Source: Anaerolineales bacterium (GTDB lineage Bacteria; Chloroflexota; Anaerolineae; Anaerolineales; Villigracilaceae). From it: a stretch of DNA of 5,568 bases. Positions 1 to 4,169 of the stretch are shown here, piece after piece. The stretch spans positions 1 through 5,568 of the forward strand of contig WGAD01000239.1 of the NCBI GenBank assembly GCA_015489255.1, in the 5' to 3' direction. A model generated the notes under the pieces. That model searched no databases and was not told the DNA's origin. It saw nothing but the letters and a program-made list of their open reading frames with translations. Made by a program: the position numbers and the translations under genes. Numbering within the stretch: the stretch's first letter is position 1; every line of letters starts with the position of its first letter.

Positions 1-19
1 AGATGTGTATAAGAGACAG
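1..19. other. Sequencing adapter remnant (Tn5/Nextera mosaic end)
   Basis: The first 19 bases, AGATGTGTATAAGAGACAG, are identical to the transposase mosaic-end adapter used in tagmentation libraries. It sits flush at the window edge, as expected of an untrimmed read end, and genuine sequence starts at base 20. Any start codon or residue read from bases 1-19 (for example the GTG at 5) is an artefact. An authentic Tn5 end is very unlikely, because the natural outer and inner ends differ from this hybrid sequence. Confidence 0.97.
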
Positions 20-205
20 CCCCTGGCCAGCCGCACCCTCGAAGCCATCAAGGAAGCGGCCATCCTCGACGACCTGGCCGCGGGCCTAAGCGTGCGGCAG
101 ATCGTCCTCAAGCATCGGGTCCATGAACGGCGCGTGTACCGGATCAAAGAACGGGCACGCCAACGCCGGCACCAGCCCGACCTGTTCGAGGGGCAGAGCG
201 GATGA
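20..205 (+). CDS. Helix-turn-helix small protein, 5' truncated
   Basis: The reading frame is open from the adapter junction to TGA at 203-205, leaving about 61 real codons. No ATG lies in frame after base 20, so the true start is beyond the window. The visible protein has a helix, then a stretch beginning ILDDLAAGLSVRQIVLKHRV and continuing with HERRVYRIKERARQ. This fits a homeodomain-like helix-turn-helix of the kind that senses 'AAGLSVRQIA' turns, with a very basic recognition helix and tail. It is probably a small phage DNA-binding or regulatory protein. Its stop overlaps the next start (ATGA at 202-205), so the two are likely translationally coupled. The exact family is not recognised. 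Confidence 0.7.
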   Translation, partial: PLASRTLEAIKEAAILDDLAAGLSVRQIVLKHRVHERRVYRIKERARQRRHQPDLFEGQSG

Positions 206-771
206 ACCGCAAGCGCTTCATTCAAACTGCCTTTATCGCTTGGCTACCCGCCCTGCAATGGGACTTCGACCGTGCCCTGCGCGCCGCAGAAAGGGCTTGG
301 GACAAACTCACCGAACGGGGCCTGGGATCCACGCGCCCCAGCGGCCCCCGGCCCCTGCAAGACCACTACCAGGCCCTGAACGAACGCCAGCGCGCCTGGT
401 TCGAACGATTCTGGACAGCCTACGGCTACAAGCGCGGCAAACAAGGCGCTGCCCTGCGTTGGGGCCAGCTGGGTGAGCTGAGCGACGACGACTACCAGCA
501 AATCATCGACGCCGCCCGCAAGGACGCCGAGCGCCCCCTGCCCGCCGGCCAGGTGCGCAAAATGGCCCAGGGATGGCTCGCCGAGCGCCGTTGGGAAGAC
601 CACGCGCCCCAGCGCCAGGCGCCTGCCAACCAGCACCAGGAACGAATGCGCAGGCTCGCCGCCGACCTGGCCCACGCCAGGCGCATGGCCGAGATGGGCG
701 ACGACTACTGGGCCGGCGAGGCCGAGCGCCTCGCTAGGGAGATCGATAAGCAGAGATCGACAGGAGATTGA
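202..771 (+). CDS. Phage replisome-organiser-like protein (C-terminal domain type)
   Basis: This is a 189-residue cytoplasmic protein. Residues 1-50 form a small domain starting MNRKRFIQTAFIAWLPALQW, with a D-F-x-R-A segment and a G-P-R-P linker at 48-51. Residues 67-133 carry the pattern F-x-x-F-W-x-A-Y...K-x-G-K...A...W, ending in W-L-x-x-x-R-W-E-D. That pattern is typical of the C-terminal part of phage DnaT/replisome-organiser-like proteins and of HTH replication proteins, where it is thought to contact helicase or DNA. Residues 145-185 form a charged helix. GAGGGG at 188-193 precedes the ATG, which overlaps the upstream stop. There is no ATPase or primase motif, so it is not a helicase. 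A replication role is inferred from the C-terminal pattern only. It is odd in a phage whose late genes are Mu-like, since Mu replicates by transposition. Confidence 0.72.
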   Translation: MNRKRFIQTAFIAWLPALQWDFDRALRAAERAWDKLTERGLGSTRPSGPRPLQDHYQALNERQRAWFERFWTAYGYKRGKQGAALRWGQLGELSDDDYQQIIDAARKDAERPLPAGQVRKMAQGWLAERRWEDHAPQRQAPANQHQERMRRLAADLAHARRMAEMGDDYWAGEAERLAREIDKQRSTGD

Positions 772-773
772 TT

Positions 774-992
774 ATGTCTGTATCGTTCGGCTGTCGGTGC
801 GCGGAGCGCCACAAACCGGTAGGGGAGCGCAACTGGGTGGTGCGTCAGCGCCGTTGCCACCATTCGGCGTTTGCCGGTTATCGTAGGACTCCGTCTGAGT
901 ACAGCGAGGTGGTCTGTCTCAGCTGCGGCGCCTGTGGGCGGACGAAGGCTGCCTATGTAGATTTCCTGCGGGACGCGGAATCTGGCGAATGA
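774..992 (+). CDS. Small cysteine-rich (zinc-ribbon-like) phage protein
   Basis: This is a 72-residue protein of unknown function. The ATG at 774 is preferred over the in-frame TTG at 768, because GGAG at 763-766 is 7 bases upstream of 774 and would sit on top of the TTG. Cysteines lie at 7, 9, 28, 48, 51 and 54: a C-x-C near the N terminus, C-H-H at 28-30 and a CLSCGACG knuckle. This suggests a metal-binding fold. The tail RTKAAYVDFLRD is basic then amphipathic. Codon use has more T- and A-ending codons than the flanking genes (for example TCT, GTA, CGT, TAT), so it may be a separate acquisition. It overlaps the next start by 4 bases (989-992) and is in one operon with its neighbours. Binding of nucleic acid is plausible but not shown. 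Confidence 0.75.
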   Translation: MSVSFGCRCAERHKPVGERNWVVRQRRCHHSAFAGYRRTPSEYSEVVCLSCGACGRTKAAYVDFLRDAESGE

Positions 993-1171
993 TCGAGCGC
1001 CAAGACCCATTCCTAGCCGCCTACGAGCGTGGACGGCGCGCCCGCGCCGCCGGCGAGCCGGTGAGCGCCTGTCCCTACCGCGACCGCCGGCGCGCCGACG
1101 GCGGTATCACCTGGGCCAGAGGCTGGAGAATAGCGTGGCTGCGGGGCTGGCGAGGCGAGCCCTATGCGTAG
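989..1171 (+). CDS. Rmf/CrpP-family protein (ribosome modulation factor-like)
   Basis: This 60-residue basic protein has the ribosome modulation factor layout: A-x-x-x-G at 11-15, A-x-x-G at 19-22, C-P-Y at 28-30, then W-A-R-G-W-R-x-A-W at 42-50. Escherichia coli RMF (55 aa) has the same order of G, CPY and W-x-x-G-W-R-x-A. RMF binds 70S ribosomes near the anti-Shine-Dalgarno region and drives formation of inactive 100S dimers. The family also includes CrpP, first reported as a ciprofloxacin-modifying protein, a claim that has been disputed. A phage copy could dampen or redirect host translation, but that is inference. The ATG overlaps the upstream stop (ATGA), and the gene overlaps the nuclease start by 8 bases. 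The second conserved GW at 53-54 makes the tail slightly longer than in RMF. Confidence 0.82.
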   Translation: MIERQDPFLAAYERGRRARAAGEPVSACPYRDRRRADGGITWARGWRIAWLRGWRGEPYA

Positions 1172-1601
1172 CGCCATCCTCATCATCGCCCTGCTCCTGG
1201 CCGGCCCGATCCAGGGGCGCGAGCGCGACTACGGCAGCGCCGTAGTCACCCAGGTCACGAGCATATACGACGGCGATACATTCAGAGGCAACATCGCCGG
1301 CTGGCCGGCCATCATCGGCGAGCGAATACCCATTCGCATTGCTGGCATCGACGCCCCCGAACTTCGCGCGCACTGCCGGCGTGAACTCCTATTGGCTCGG
1401 GCAGCCAAACGCCGCACCGTCGAACTGCTGCGCAGCGCCCACACGATCGAACTGCGCCACATCCATAGAGGCAAATGGTTCCGCCTGATCGCCAACGTCA
1501 TCGTCGATGGCAAAGACCTGGGCCGGATCCTCGTCGAAGAAGGCCTGGCCCGGCCCTACTACGGCGGCAGGCGGAGATCCTGGTGCGAAGAGACGTATTG
1601 A
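1164..1601 (+). CDS. Secreted thermonuclease-like nuclease (SNase fold)
   Basis: This 145-residue protein has a hydrophobic N-terminal segment (residues 4-14) ending in small residues near G18, consistent with a Sec signal peptide. The rest matches the staphylococcal nuclease (SNc/TNase) fold. DGDT at 36-39 and D63 are the calcium ligands (D19/D21 and D40 in the Staphylococcus enzyme). R58 and E66 in RIAGIDAPE correspond to catalytic R35 and E43, and R107 to R87. VDG-x-DLG at 114-120 and GLARPYYGG at 127-135 are further family blocks. C71 and C141 could form a disulfide after export. The protein should cut DNA or RNA, probably in the periplasm. A role in destroying incoming DNA (superinfection) or scavenging nucleotides is inference. 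The ATG overlaps the Rmf-like gene by 8 bases. The stop codon lies inside the -35 box of the next promoter. Confidence 0.9.
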   Translation: MRSAILIIALLLAGPIQGRERDYGSAVVTQVTSIYDGDTFRGNIAGWPAIIGERIPIRIAGIDAPELRAHCRRELLLARAAKRRTVELLRSAHTIELRHIHRGKWFRLIANVIVDGKDLGRILVEEGLARPYYGGRRRSWCEETY

Positions 1602-1627
1602 CACCATCGCCCGCTCGGGGCTACCCT
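1598..1627 (+). promoter_or_regulatory. Putative sigma-70 promoter of the C4 RNA/antirepressor unit
   Basis: A perfect TTGACA (1598-1603) overlaps the nuclease stop codon. After 18 bases comes TACCCT (1622-1627), which keeps the three most conserved -10 positions (TA...T); a 17-base spacing would read CTACCC. Transcription would start near 1633-1635, just at the first leader hairpin. In P1/P7 the antisense RNA and the antirepressor are transcribed together from one promoter upstream of the RNA, which fits this position. The -10 box is weak, so the call is moderate. Confidence 0.5.
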
Positions 1628-1634
1628 CGGCCTG

Positions 1635-1654
1635 CCGGCGGCAAAATCCGCCGG
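1635..1654 (+). promoter_or_regulatory. Leader hairpin 1 of the C4 region
   Basis: CCGGCGG (1635-1641) and CCGCCGG (1648-1654) form a perfect 7-bp stem with the loop CAAAAT. It lies at the predicted 5' end of the transcript. No U-tract follows, so it is not an intrinsic terminator. It could protect the 5' end or be part of the folded leader. Confidence 0.55.
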
Positions 1655-1674
1655 TCCGGGTCAGCCACCCCGGA
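1655..1674 (+). promoter_or_regulatory. Leader hairpin 2, upstream target loop for the antisense RNA
   Basis: TCCGGG (1655-1660) pairs with CCCGGA (1669-1674). The 8-base loop is TCAGCCAC (1661-1668). Seven of these bases, CAGCCAC (1662-1668), are the exact complement of GTGGCTG (1780-1786) in the C4 core. Showing the target in a hairpin loop is typical of antisense RNA recognition. Upstream targets of this type are known in P4, where CI RNA pairs with a site before itself and one after it. Confidence 0.6.
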
Positions 1675-1680
1675 ACAGTC

Positions 1681-1697
1681 GAGGCGCAGGCCGCCTC
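1681..1697 (+). promoter_or_regulatory. Leader hairpin 3 of the C4 region
   Basis: GAGGCG (1681-1686) pairs with CGCCTC (1692-1697) around a 5-base loop. A run of seven T lies at 1710-1716, 12 bases beyond the stem. That is too far for a standard intrinsic terminator, but the hairpin and T-run together may serve as a pause or processing signal before the antisense core. Confidence 0.4.
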
Positions 1698-1728
1698 ACC
1701 CGAGCGCGGTTTTTTTCTGCCCGGTTGC

Positions 1729-1802
1729 GGCGGCCTGTACGGATTCCCCTTCGGGGGAGCCGGGTCCTCGACCCCGGTCGTGGCTGGTCCGTGCAGGTCG
1801 CC
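1729..1802 (+). ncRNA. c4: C4-type antisense RNA (phage immunity RNA)
   Basis: The core folds as a three-way junction. The closing stem pairs 1729-1743 with 1788-1802, 15 continuous pairs including G-U pairs. Hairpin A is TCCCC/GGGGA (1745-1758) with a C(UUCG)G tetraloop. Hairpin B is 1760-1777 (CCGGG with CCCGG plus two inner pairs). The segment 1778-1787, TCGTGGCTGG, stays unpaired and is complementary to AGCCAC sites in two flanking hairpin loops. Size (about 75 nt), shape, the sequence style (GGTTGCGGCGGCC..., CCGGGTCCTCGACCCCGG) and the position before an antirepressor gene match the C4 antisense RNA of P1/P7 and its proteobacterial relatives (Rfam C4). C4 represses the antirepressor by pairing with its own downstream transcript, and its precursor is cut by RNase P. 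The match is from memory; a covariance-model search would settle it. Confidence 0.78.
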
Positions 1803-1836
1803 ACCCTCTTATAGCCACGAAGCGGGTGGCGGTTTT
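1799..1836 (+). promoter_or_regulatory. Downstream target hairpin / terminator-like structure before the antirepressor
   Basis: CGCCACCC (1799-1806) pairs with GGGTGGCG (1824-1831), followed by GTTTT (1832-1836). The 17-base loop contains AGCCACGA (1813-1820), the exact 8-base complement of TCGTGGCT (1778-1785) in the C4 core. The first four stem bases (1799-1802) also belong to the closing stem of C4, so the two folds compete. The structure may act as an attenuator: short T-tract, long loop, 26 bases before the start codon. In P1/P7 the pairing blocks translation of the leader; in P4 it triggers transcription termination. Which applies here is not visible. Confidence 0.6.
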
Positions 1837-1862
1837 CCAACGATCAAGTCGAGGAGACTGCC

Positions 1863-2471
1863 ATGACGCAACAACAACTCATTCCCTTCACCTTCCAGCG
1901 CCACACCATCCGCGTGGTGGAACAGGCCGGCCAGCCCTGGTTCGTCGCCAAGGACGTGGCCGAGATTTTGGAGCACAGCAATCACCGGATGATCCTGAAT
2001 GCCCTGGATGAGGACGAAAAGGGAGTAAGCATTGTTTACACCCCTGGCGGCCCCCAGGAGATGGCCATCCTGTCAGAATCCGGTCTCTACCACGCCATCT
2101 TCCTGTCGAGGAAACCCCAGGCCGCCGCCTTCCGCCGCTGGGTCACCGCCGAAGTCCTCCCCACCATCCGCCGCACCGGCGGCTACGGCCGGCCCGCCGA
2201 GCCCGAGCGGATCACCATCGAGGTCACCAAGGACGAATACATCGCCCTGCTGGAGCGCCGCGCCGGGGTCAGCCTGCGGCCCGCGCCCCAGCGCCGCGCC
2301 CGCCGCAACTGGACGCCCGAGGAAGACCGCCAACTGCTGGAGACCTACACCAGCGGCGGCAACCTCAGCGCCCTGGCTCGCCGGATGGGCCGCACCCGCG
2401 ACAGCCTGCGCCATCGCCTGCAACGCCTCAACGCCCAGCCCAGCCTGCCGCTGGAAGGAGGCGCCCAATGA
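1863..2471 (+). CDS. BRO-N antirepressor with C-terminal Myb/SANT-like domain
   Basis: This is a 202-residue cytoplasmic protein. Residues 5-107 are a BRO-N (Bro/Ant N-terminal) domain: a short beta hairpin (FTFQRHTIRVVEQ), W26-F27-V28-A29-K30-D31-V32 and then LSESGLYHAIFLSRKP-x-A-x-x-FRRWVTxEVLPxIRxxGGY. This order is diagnostic for phage antirepressors of the P1 Ant and baculovirus BRO type. Residues 148-190 (RNWTPEEDRQLLETYTSGGN, then LSALARRMGRTRDSLRHRLQRL) form a Myb/SANT-like three-helix DNA-binding domain. AGGAG at 1852-1856 is 6 bases before the ATG. Antirepressors bind or displace a phage repressor to promote induction. Here control is expected from the C4 RNA just upstream. Bases about 1965-2100 are lower in G+C than the C-terminal half, which may mean the domains have different histories. 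Confidence 0.9.
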   Translation: MTQQQLIPFTFQRHTIRVVEQAGQPWFVAKDVAEILEHSNHRMILNALDEDEKGVSIVYTPGGPQEMAILSESGLYHAIFLSRKPQAAAFRRWVTAEVLPTIRRTGGYGRPAEPERITIEVTKDEYIALLERRAGVSLRPAPQRRARRNWTPEEDRQLLETYTSGGNLSALARRMGRTRDSLRHRLQRLNAQPSLPLEGGAQ

Positions 2472-2659
2472 GCCTCAGCGAACAGCAACTCGAAGCCCTG
2501 GACCGCATGGACCGCATCGCCGCCTGCTGGCAGGCCGTTTCCGACCTGGCGGACCCCGACGGCGACCTCCAGGCCAACCAGCGCGACCACCTCGCTGTGC
2601 TGCTCGACTTCCTCGCCGACGAATACCAGGCCGCCCGCGCACGCTTCAGCGCCGCCTGA
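2468..2659 (+). CDS. Small helical protein coupled to the antirepressor
   Basis: This is an acidic protein of 63 residues whose ATG overlaps the antirepressor stop (ATGA, 2468-2471), with GGAGG at 2456-2460 before it. It is predicted all-helical: residues 4-28 (EQQLEALDRMDRIAACWQAV) and 36-62 (NQRDHLAVLLDFLADEYQAARARF). There is no signal peptide or membrane segment. The family is not recognised. Position and coupling suggest it works with the antirepressor, perhaps as a partner or modulator, and the same terminator ends both genes. Confidence 0.72.
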   Translation: MSLSEQQLEALDRMDRIAACWQAVSDLADPDGDLQANQRDHLAVLLDFLADEYQAARARFSAA

Positions 2660-2672
2660 AGCGCCCATCAAA

Positions 2673-2694
2673 AAGCCCCGCCTCGGCGGGGCTT
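2673..2694. terminator. Bidirectional intrinsic terminator between convergent genes
   Basis: AAGCCCCGCC (2673-2682) and GGCGGGGCTT (2685-2694) form a nearly gapless GC-rich stem with a CUCG turn. On the minus strand it is followed by TTTTT, a strong terminator for the zinc-ribbon gene ending at 2709. On the plus strand it is followed by TTATAT, a weaker tail that would end the antirepressor unit 14 bases after the stop codon. Confidence 0.88.
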
Positions 2695-2708
2695 ATATCC
2701 GAAAGCAG

Positions 2709-3032
2709 TCAGCCGGTCGAATCCTGCTGCGCTCCCCGTGCAGGAATATTCTTCCCCACAGCCCCACATTGAGGGCACTTATACTTGCCCCATCCCCACC
2801 ACCAGAATATGACGCCGGGCACGATATAAAACAACATACCGATCAAAATGATGAACTGGGGAAAGCTGTAATTTCGCAGCCACGTCTTCATCGGCCCCAC
2901 ATAGCCGCATTGCAGGCACTTTCTATCCGTGGGAGACACCTGGGCCGGCGCCTGGTCGATCATCTCGCCACAATGTTTGCACTTGATGGCGTCGTCTTGG
3001 ATTTCCTCAGCGCAGAATGGACATTTCTTCAT
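2709..3032 (-). CDS. Zinc-ribbon membrane protein (phage moron)
   Basis: The protein has 107 residues from the ATG at 3032; a tandem ATG at 3035 is also possible. GGGG lies 8 bases before the first choice, and the MKKCPFCAEE start is common in zinc-ribbon proteins. Residues 4-21 hold CPFC...CKHC, a complete zinc ribbon. CLQC (39-42) and CPQC (86-89) look like the halves of a second ribbon, split by a hydrophobic segment at about 57-80 (PQFIILIGMLFYIVPGVIFW). A split ribbon around a membrane helix resembles LITAF-like topology. The gene is on the opposite strand to all neighbours, is lower in G+C (TAT, ATA, ATT codons), and has its own promoter and terminator. This is the usual layout of a moron expressed in the lysogen. 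A role at the membrane, such as superinfection exclusion or stress, is inference. Confidence 0.82.
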   Translation of the reverse strand: MKKCPFCAEEIQDDAIKCKHCGEMIDQAPAQVSPTDRKCLQCGYVGPMKTWLRNYSFPQFIILIGMLFYIVPGVIFWWWGWGKYKCPQCGAVGKNIPARGAQQDSTG

Positions 3033-3054
3033 CATTTGCACCCCAAAAAATTTG

Positions 3055-3081
3055 AGTATAACCTGACACCAGCCCCCACAA
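3055..3081 (-). promoter_or_regulatory. Promoter of the minus-strand moron
   Basis: On the minus strand, TATACT (3060 down to 3055) is a good -10 box in an AT-rich patch that stands out from the surroundings. TTGTGG (3081 down to 3076) with a 15-base spacer is the best -35 candidate and is imperfect. Transcription would start near 3048, leaving a short leader of about 15 bases containing GGGG before the ATGs. Confidence 0.5.
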
Positions 3082-3106
3082 CTCACACGGGCTGACACCC
3101 GTCAGC
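3063..3106. repeat. CTGACACC direct repeat and GCTGAC/GTCAGC dyad in the divergent intergenic region
   Basis: CTGACACC occurs at 3063-3070 and again at 3092-3099. The second copy is half of a perfect dyad GCTGAC (3091-3096), ACCC, GTCAGC (3101-3106). Three CTGAC half-sites thus lie between the divergently oriented moron and endolysin genes. This may be a binding site for a phage regulator such as a late activator or repressor. As RNA the dyad would also make a 6- to 7-bp hairpin, but no U-tract follows. Confidence 0.45.
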
Positions 3107-3142
3107 CTGCTGCCCGCCGCCTGCTCGCCTTAAGCTGGCCCC

Positions 3143-3658
3143 ATGCGCCAGCACACCATCACCCCCTTCGATCTCGCCCTCGGCTTCGTCCTCCACTGGG
3201 AGGGCGGGCAGGCCAACGACCCTGCCGACCCGGGCGGACTCACCCGCTACGGCATCTCCGCGCGGGCCCACCCCACCGTGGACATCGCCCGGCTCACCCG
3301 CGACGAGGCGGCCCAGATCTATCGCGTCCGCTACTGGCAGGCCGCCGGCTGCGAACGGTTGCCTAACAGCTATGCCGTGGCGCTGTTCGACGGCGCCGTA
3401 AATCACGGCGTCAAGCGCGCCACCCGGCTGATGCAAAAAGCCCTCGGCGTGGCCGCCGACGGCATCAACGGTCCCCGCACTCAGGCCGCCGCCCGCCGCG
3501 CCGACCCCCGCCTGGCGCTCACCGCCTATCTCGCCCACCGCGCCCGGCTCTACTGCCGACTCGGGCGCCATACCGACCACCGCTTCACGCTCGGCTGGCA
3601 GCGCCGCCTGATGGACCTGGCGTGGCTGCTGGCCCAAATGGAGGACCACCATGCGTAA
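3143..3658 (+). CDS. Endolysin, GH108 muramidase with peptidoglycan-binding domain
   Basis: This is a 171-residue enzyme, the normal length for the family. Residues 9-90 are the glycosyl hydrolase 108 domain: HWEGG at 18-22 with catalytic E20, followed by DPADPGGLTRYGIS, then YRVRYW (60-65) and LFDGAVNHG (81-89). Residues 92-171 fit PG_binding_3, with LMQKALGV-x-x-DGINGP (96-111). The enzyme cuts the glycan strand of peptidoglycan during lysis. It has no signal peptide and no hydrophobic N-terminal SAR segment, so it needs help to cross the inner membrane. The ATG has no clear Shine-Dalgarno, only a TTAAGCT about 7 bases upstream that could be a -10 box of a late promoter. It is the first gene of the late cassette and the positional match of Mu gp22. 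Confidence 0.93.
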   Translation: MRQHTITPFDLALGFVLHWEGGQANDPADPGGLTRYGISARAHPTVDIARLTRDEAAQIYRVRYWQAAGCERLPNSYAVALFDGAVNHGVKRATRLMQKALGVAADGINGPRTQAAARRADPRLALTAYLAHRARLYCRLGRHTDHRFTLGWQRRLMDLAWLLAQMEDHHA

Positions 3659-4169
3659 AACCATCATCACCCTGTGCATCGCCGCCCTCCTGGGCGGCTG
3701 CAACACCCCTGATGTGCAACAGGTCGCCGACGACGCCGAAGCCGCCGCCTCCCTGGTGCAGCTGCGCGACACCTACGACCAGGTGCGCGCCACCCTCGAT
3801 GCCCACATCGACCAGCTGCCCACCGAGCTGGGCCTCGACCTCCTCGAACTCGAAGAAGACGCCGATGCCCTGCGCGAGCGGATCGAGACTGCCTGGCGTG
3901 ATGGCATCACCGCGCCGGAACTCGACGCCCTGTACCTGCAAGGGGTGCAACTCTGGCAGCGTGGGCATACCGTGATCGACCCCGTGGTGGACCAGCTCCC
4001 TCCGTACCTCCTAGGCCCCCTGCGCCGCCTCGACACCCAGGCGCTCGCCATCGAACGGCTCTACCGCCGGATACAGGCCGGCGACGCCCAAACCCGTGAA
4101 CTCCTGCGCGCCGGGTTGGAACTCGCCACCCAAGTGCTGCGCATCGGCCTGGTGGTGGCCTCCAAATGA
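3651..4169 (+). CDS. Outer-membrane/periplasmic lipoprotein of the lysis cassette
   Basis: This 172-residue protein has a lipoprotein signal: R2-K3, hydrophobic 4-14, lipobox LGGC with the lipidated cysteine at 17, then N18. The lack of Asp at +2 favours sorting to the outer membrane. The mature part is almost entirely helical and acidic (QVADDAEAAASLVQLRDTYD onward), with long amphipathic segments at about 25-90, 103-150 and 153-170. GGAGG at 3640-3644 is 6 bases before the ATG, which overlaps the endolysin by 8 bases. It lies where Mu has its spanin genes (gp23/gp23.1), so an outer-spanin-like role is possible. However, it is about twice the usual o-spanin length and no separate inner spanin is visible. 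The lipoprotein call is firm; the role is inference. Confidence 0.85.
   Translation: MRKTIITLCIAALLGGCNTPDVQQVADDAEAAASLVQLRDTYDQVRATLDAHIDQLPTELGLDLLELEEDADALRERIETAWRDGITAPELDALYLQGVQLWQRGHTVIDPVVDQLPPYLLGPLRRLDTQALAIERLYRRIQAGDAQTRELLRAGLELATQVLRIGLVVASK

Noticed and set aside
1..19. End of a Tn5-type mobile element
   Set aside because: The exact hybrid mosaic-end sequence at a window edge is a library adapter; no target duplication or transposase is present.
768..773. TTG at 768 as start of the cysteine-rich protein
   Set aside because: GGAG at 763-766 leaves only one base before it, whereas the ATG at 774 has a normal 7-base spacing.
1698..1716. Intrinsic terminator using the run of seven T at 1710-1716
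   Set aside because: The nearest good stem (1681-1697) ends 12 bases before the T-run, and a 4-bp CCGC/GCGG stem touching it is too weak.
1507..1866. Open frame of 119 codons across the non-coding region, resembling 'ash-like' or hypothetical phage proteins
   Set aside because: It starts inside the nuclease gene in another frame and covers the hairpins and the C4-like core. Similar 'proteins' in databases are best explained as translations of the conserved RNA.
1475..2011. Second long plus-strand frame over the nuclease end, C4 region and antirepressor start
   Set aside because: It overlaps two well-supported genes in a different frame, is arginine/proline-rich, and has no recognisable domain; it is a GC-rich shadow.
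2032..2772. 246-codon plus-strand frame rich in Pro, Ala and Ser
   Set aside because: It is an out-of-frame shadow of the antirepressor and the small gene, and it runs through the terminator into the moron.
3083..3772. 229-codon minus-strand frame opposite the endolysin
   Set aside because: It is antisense to a clear GH108 endolysin, and its Gly/Ala/Val-rich composition is typical of the complement of high-GC coding sequence.
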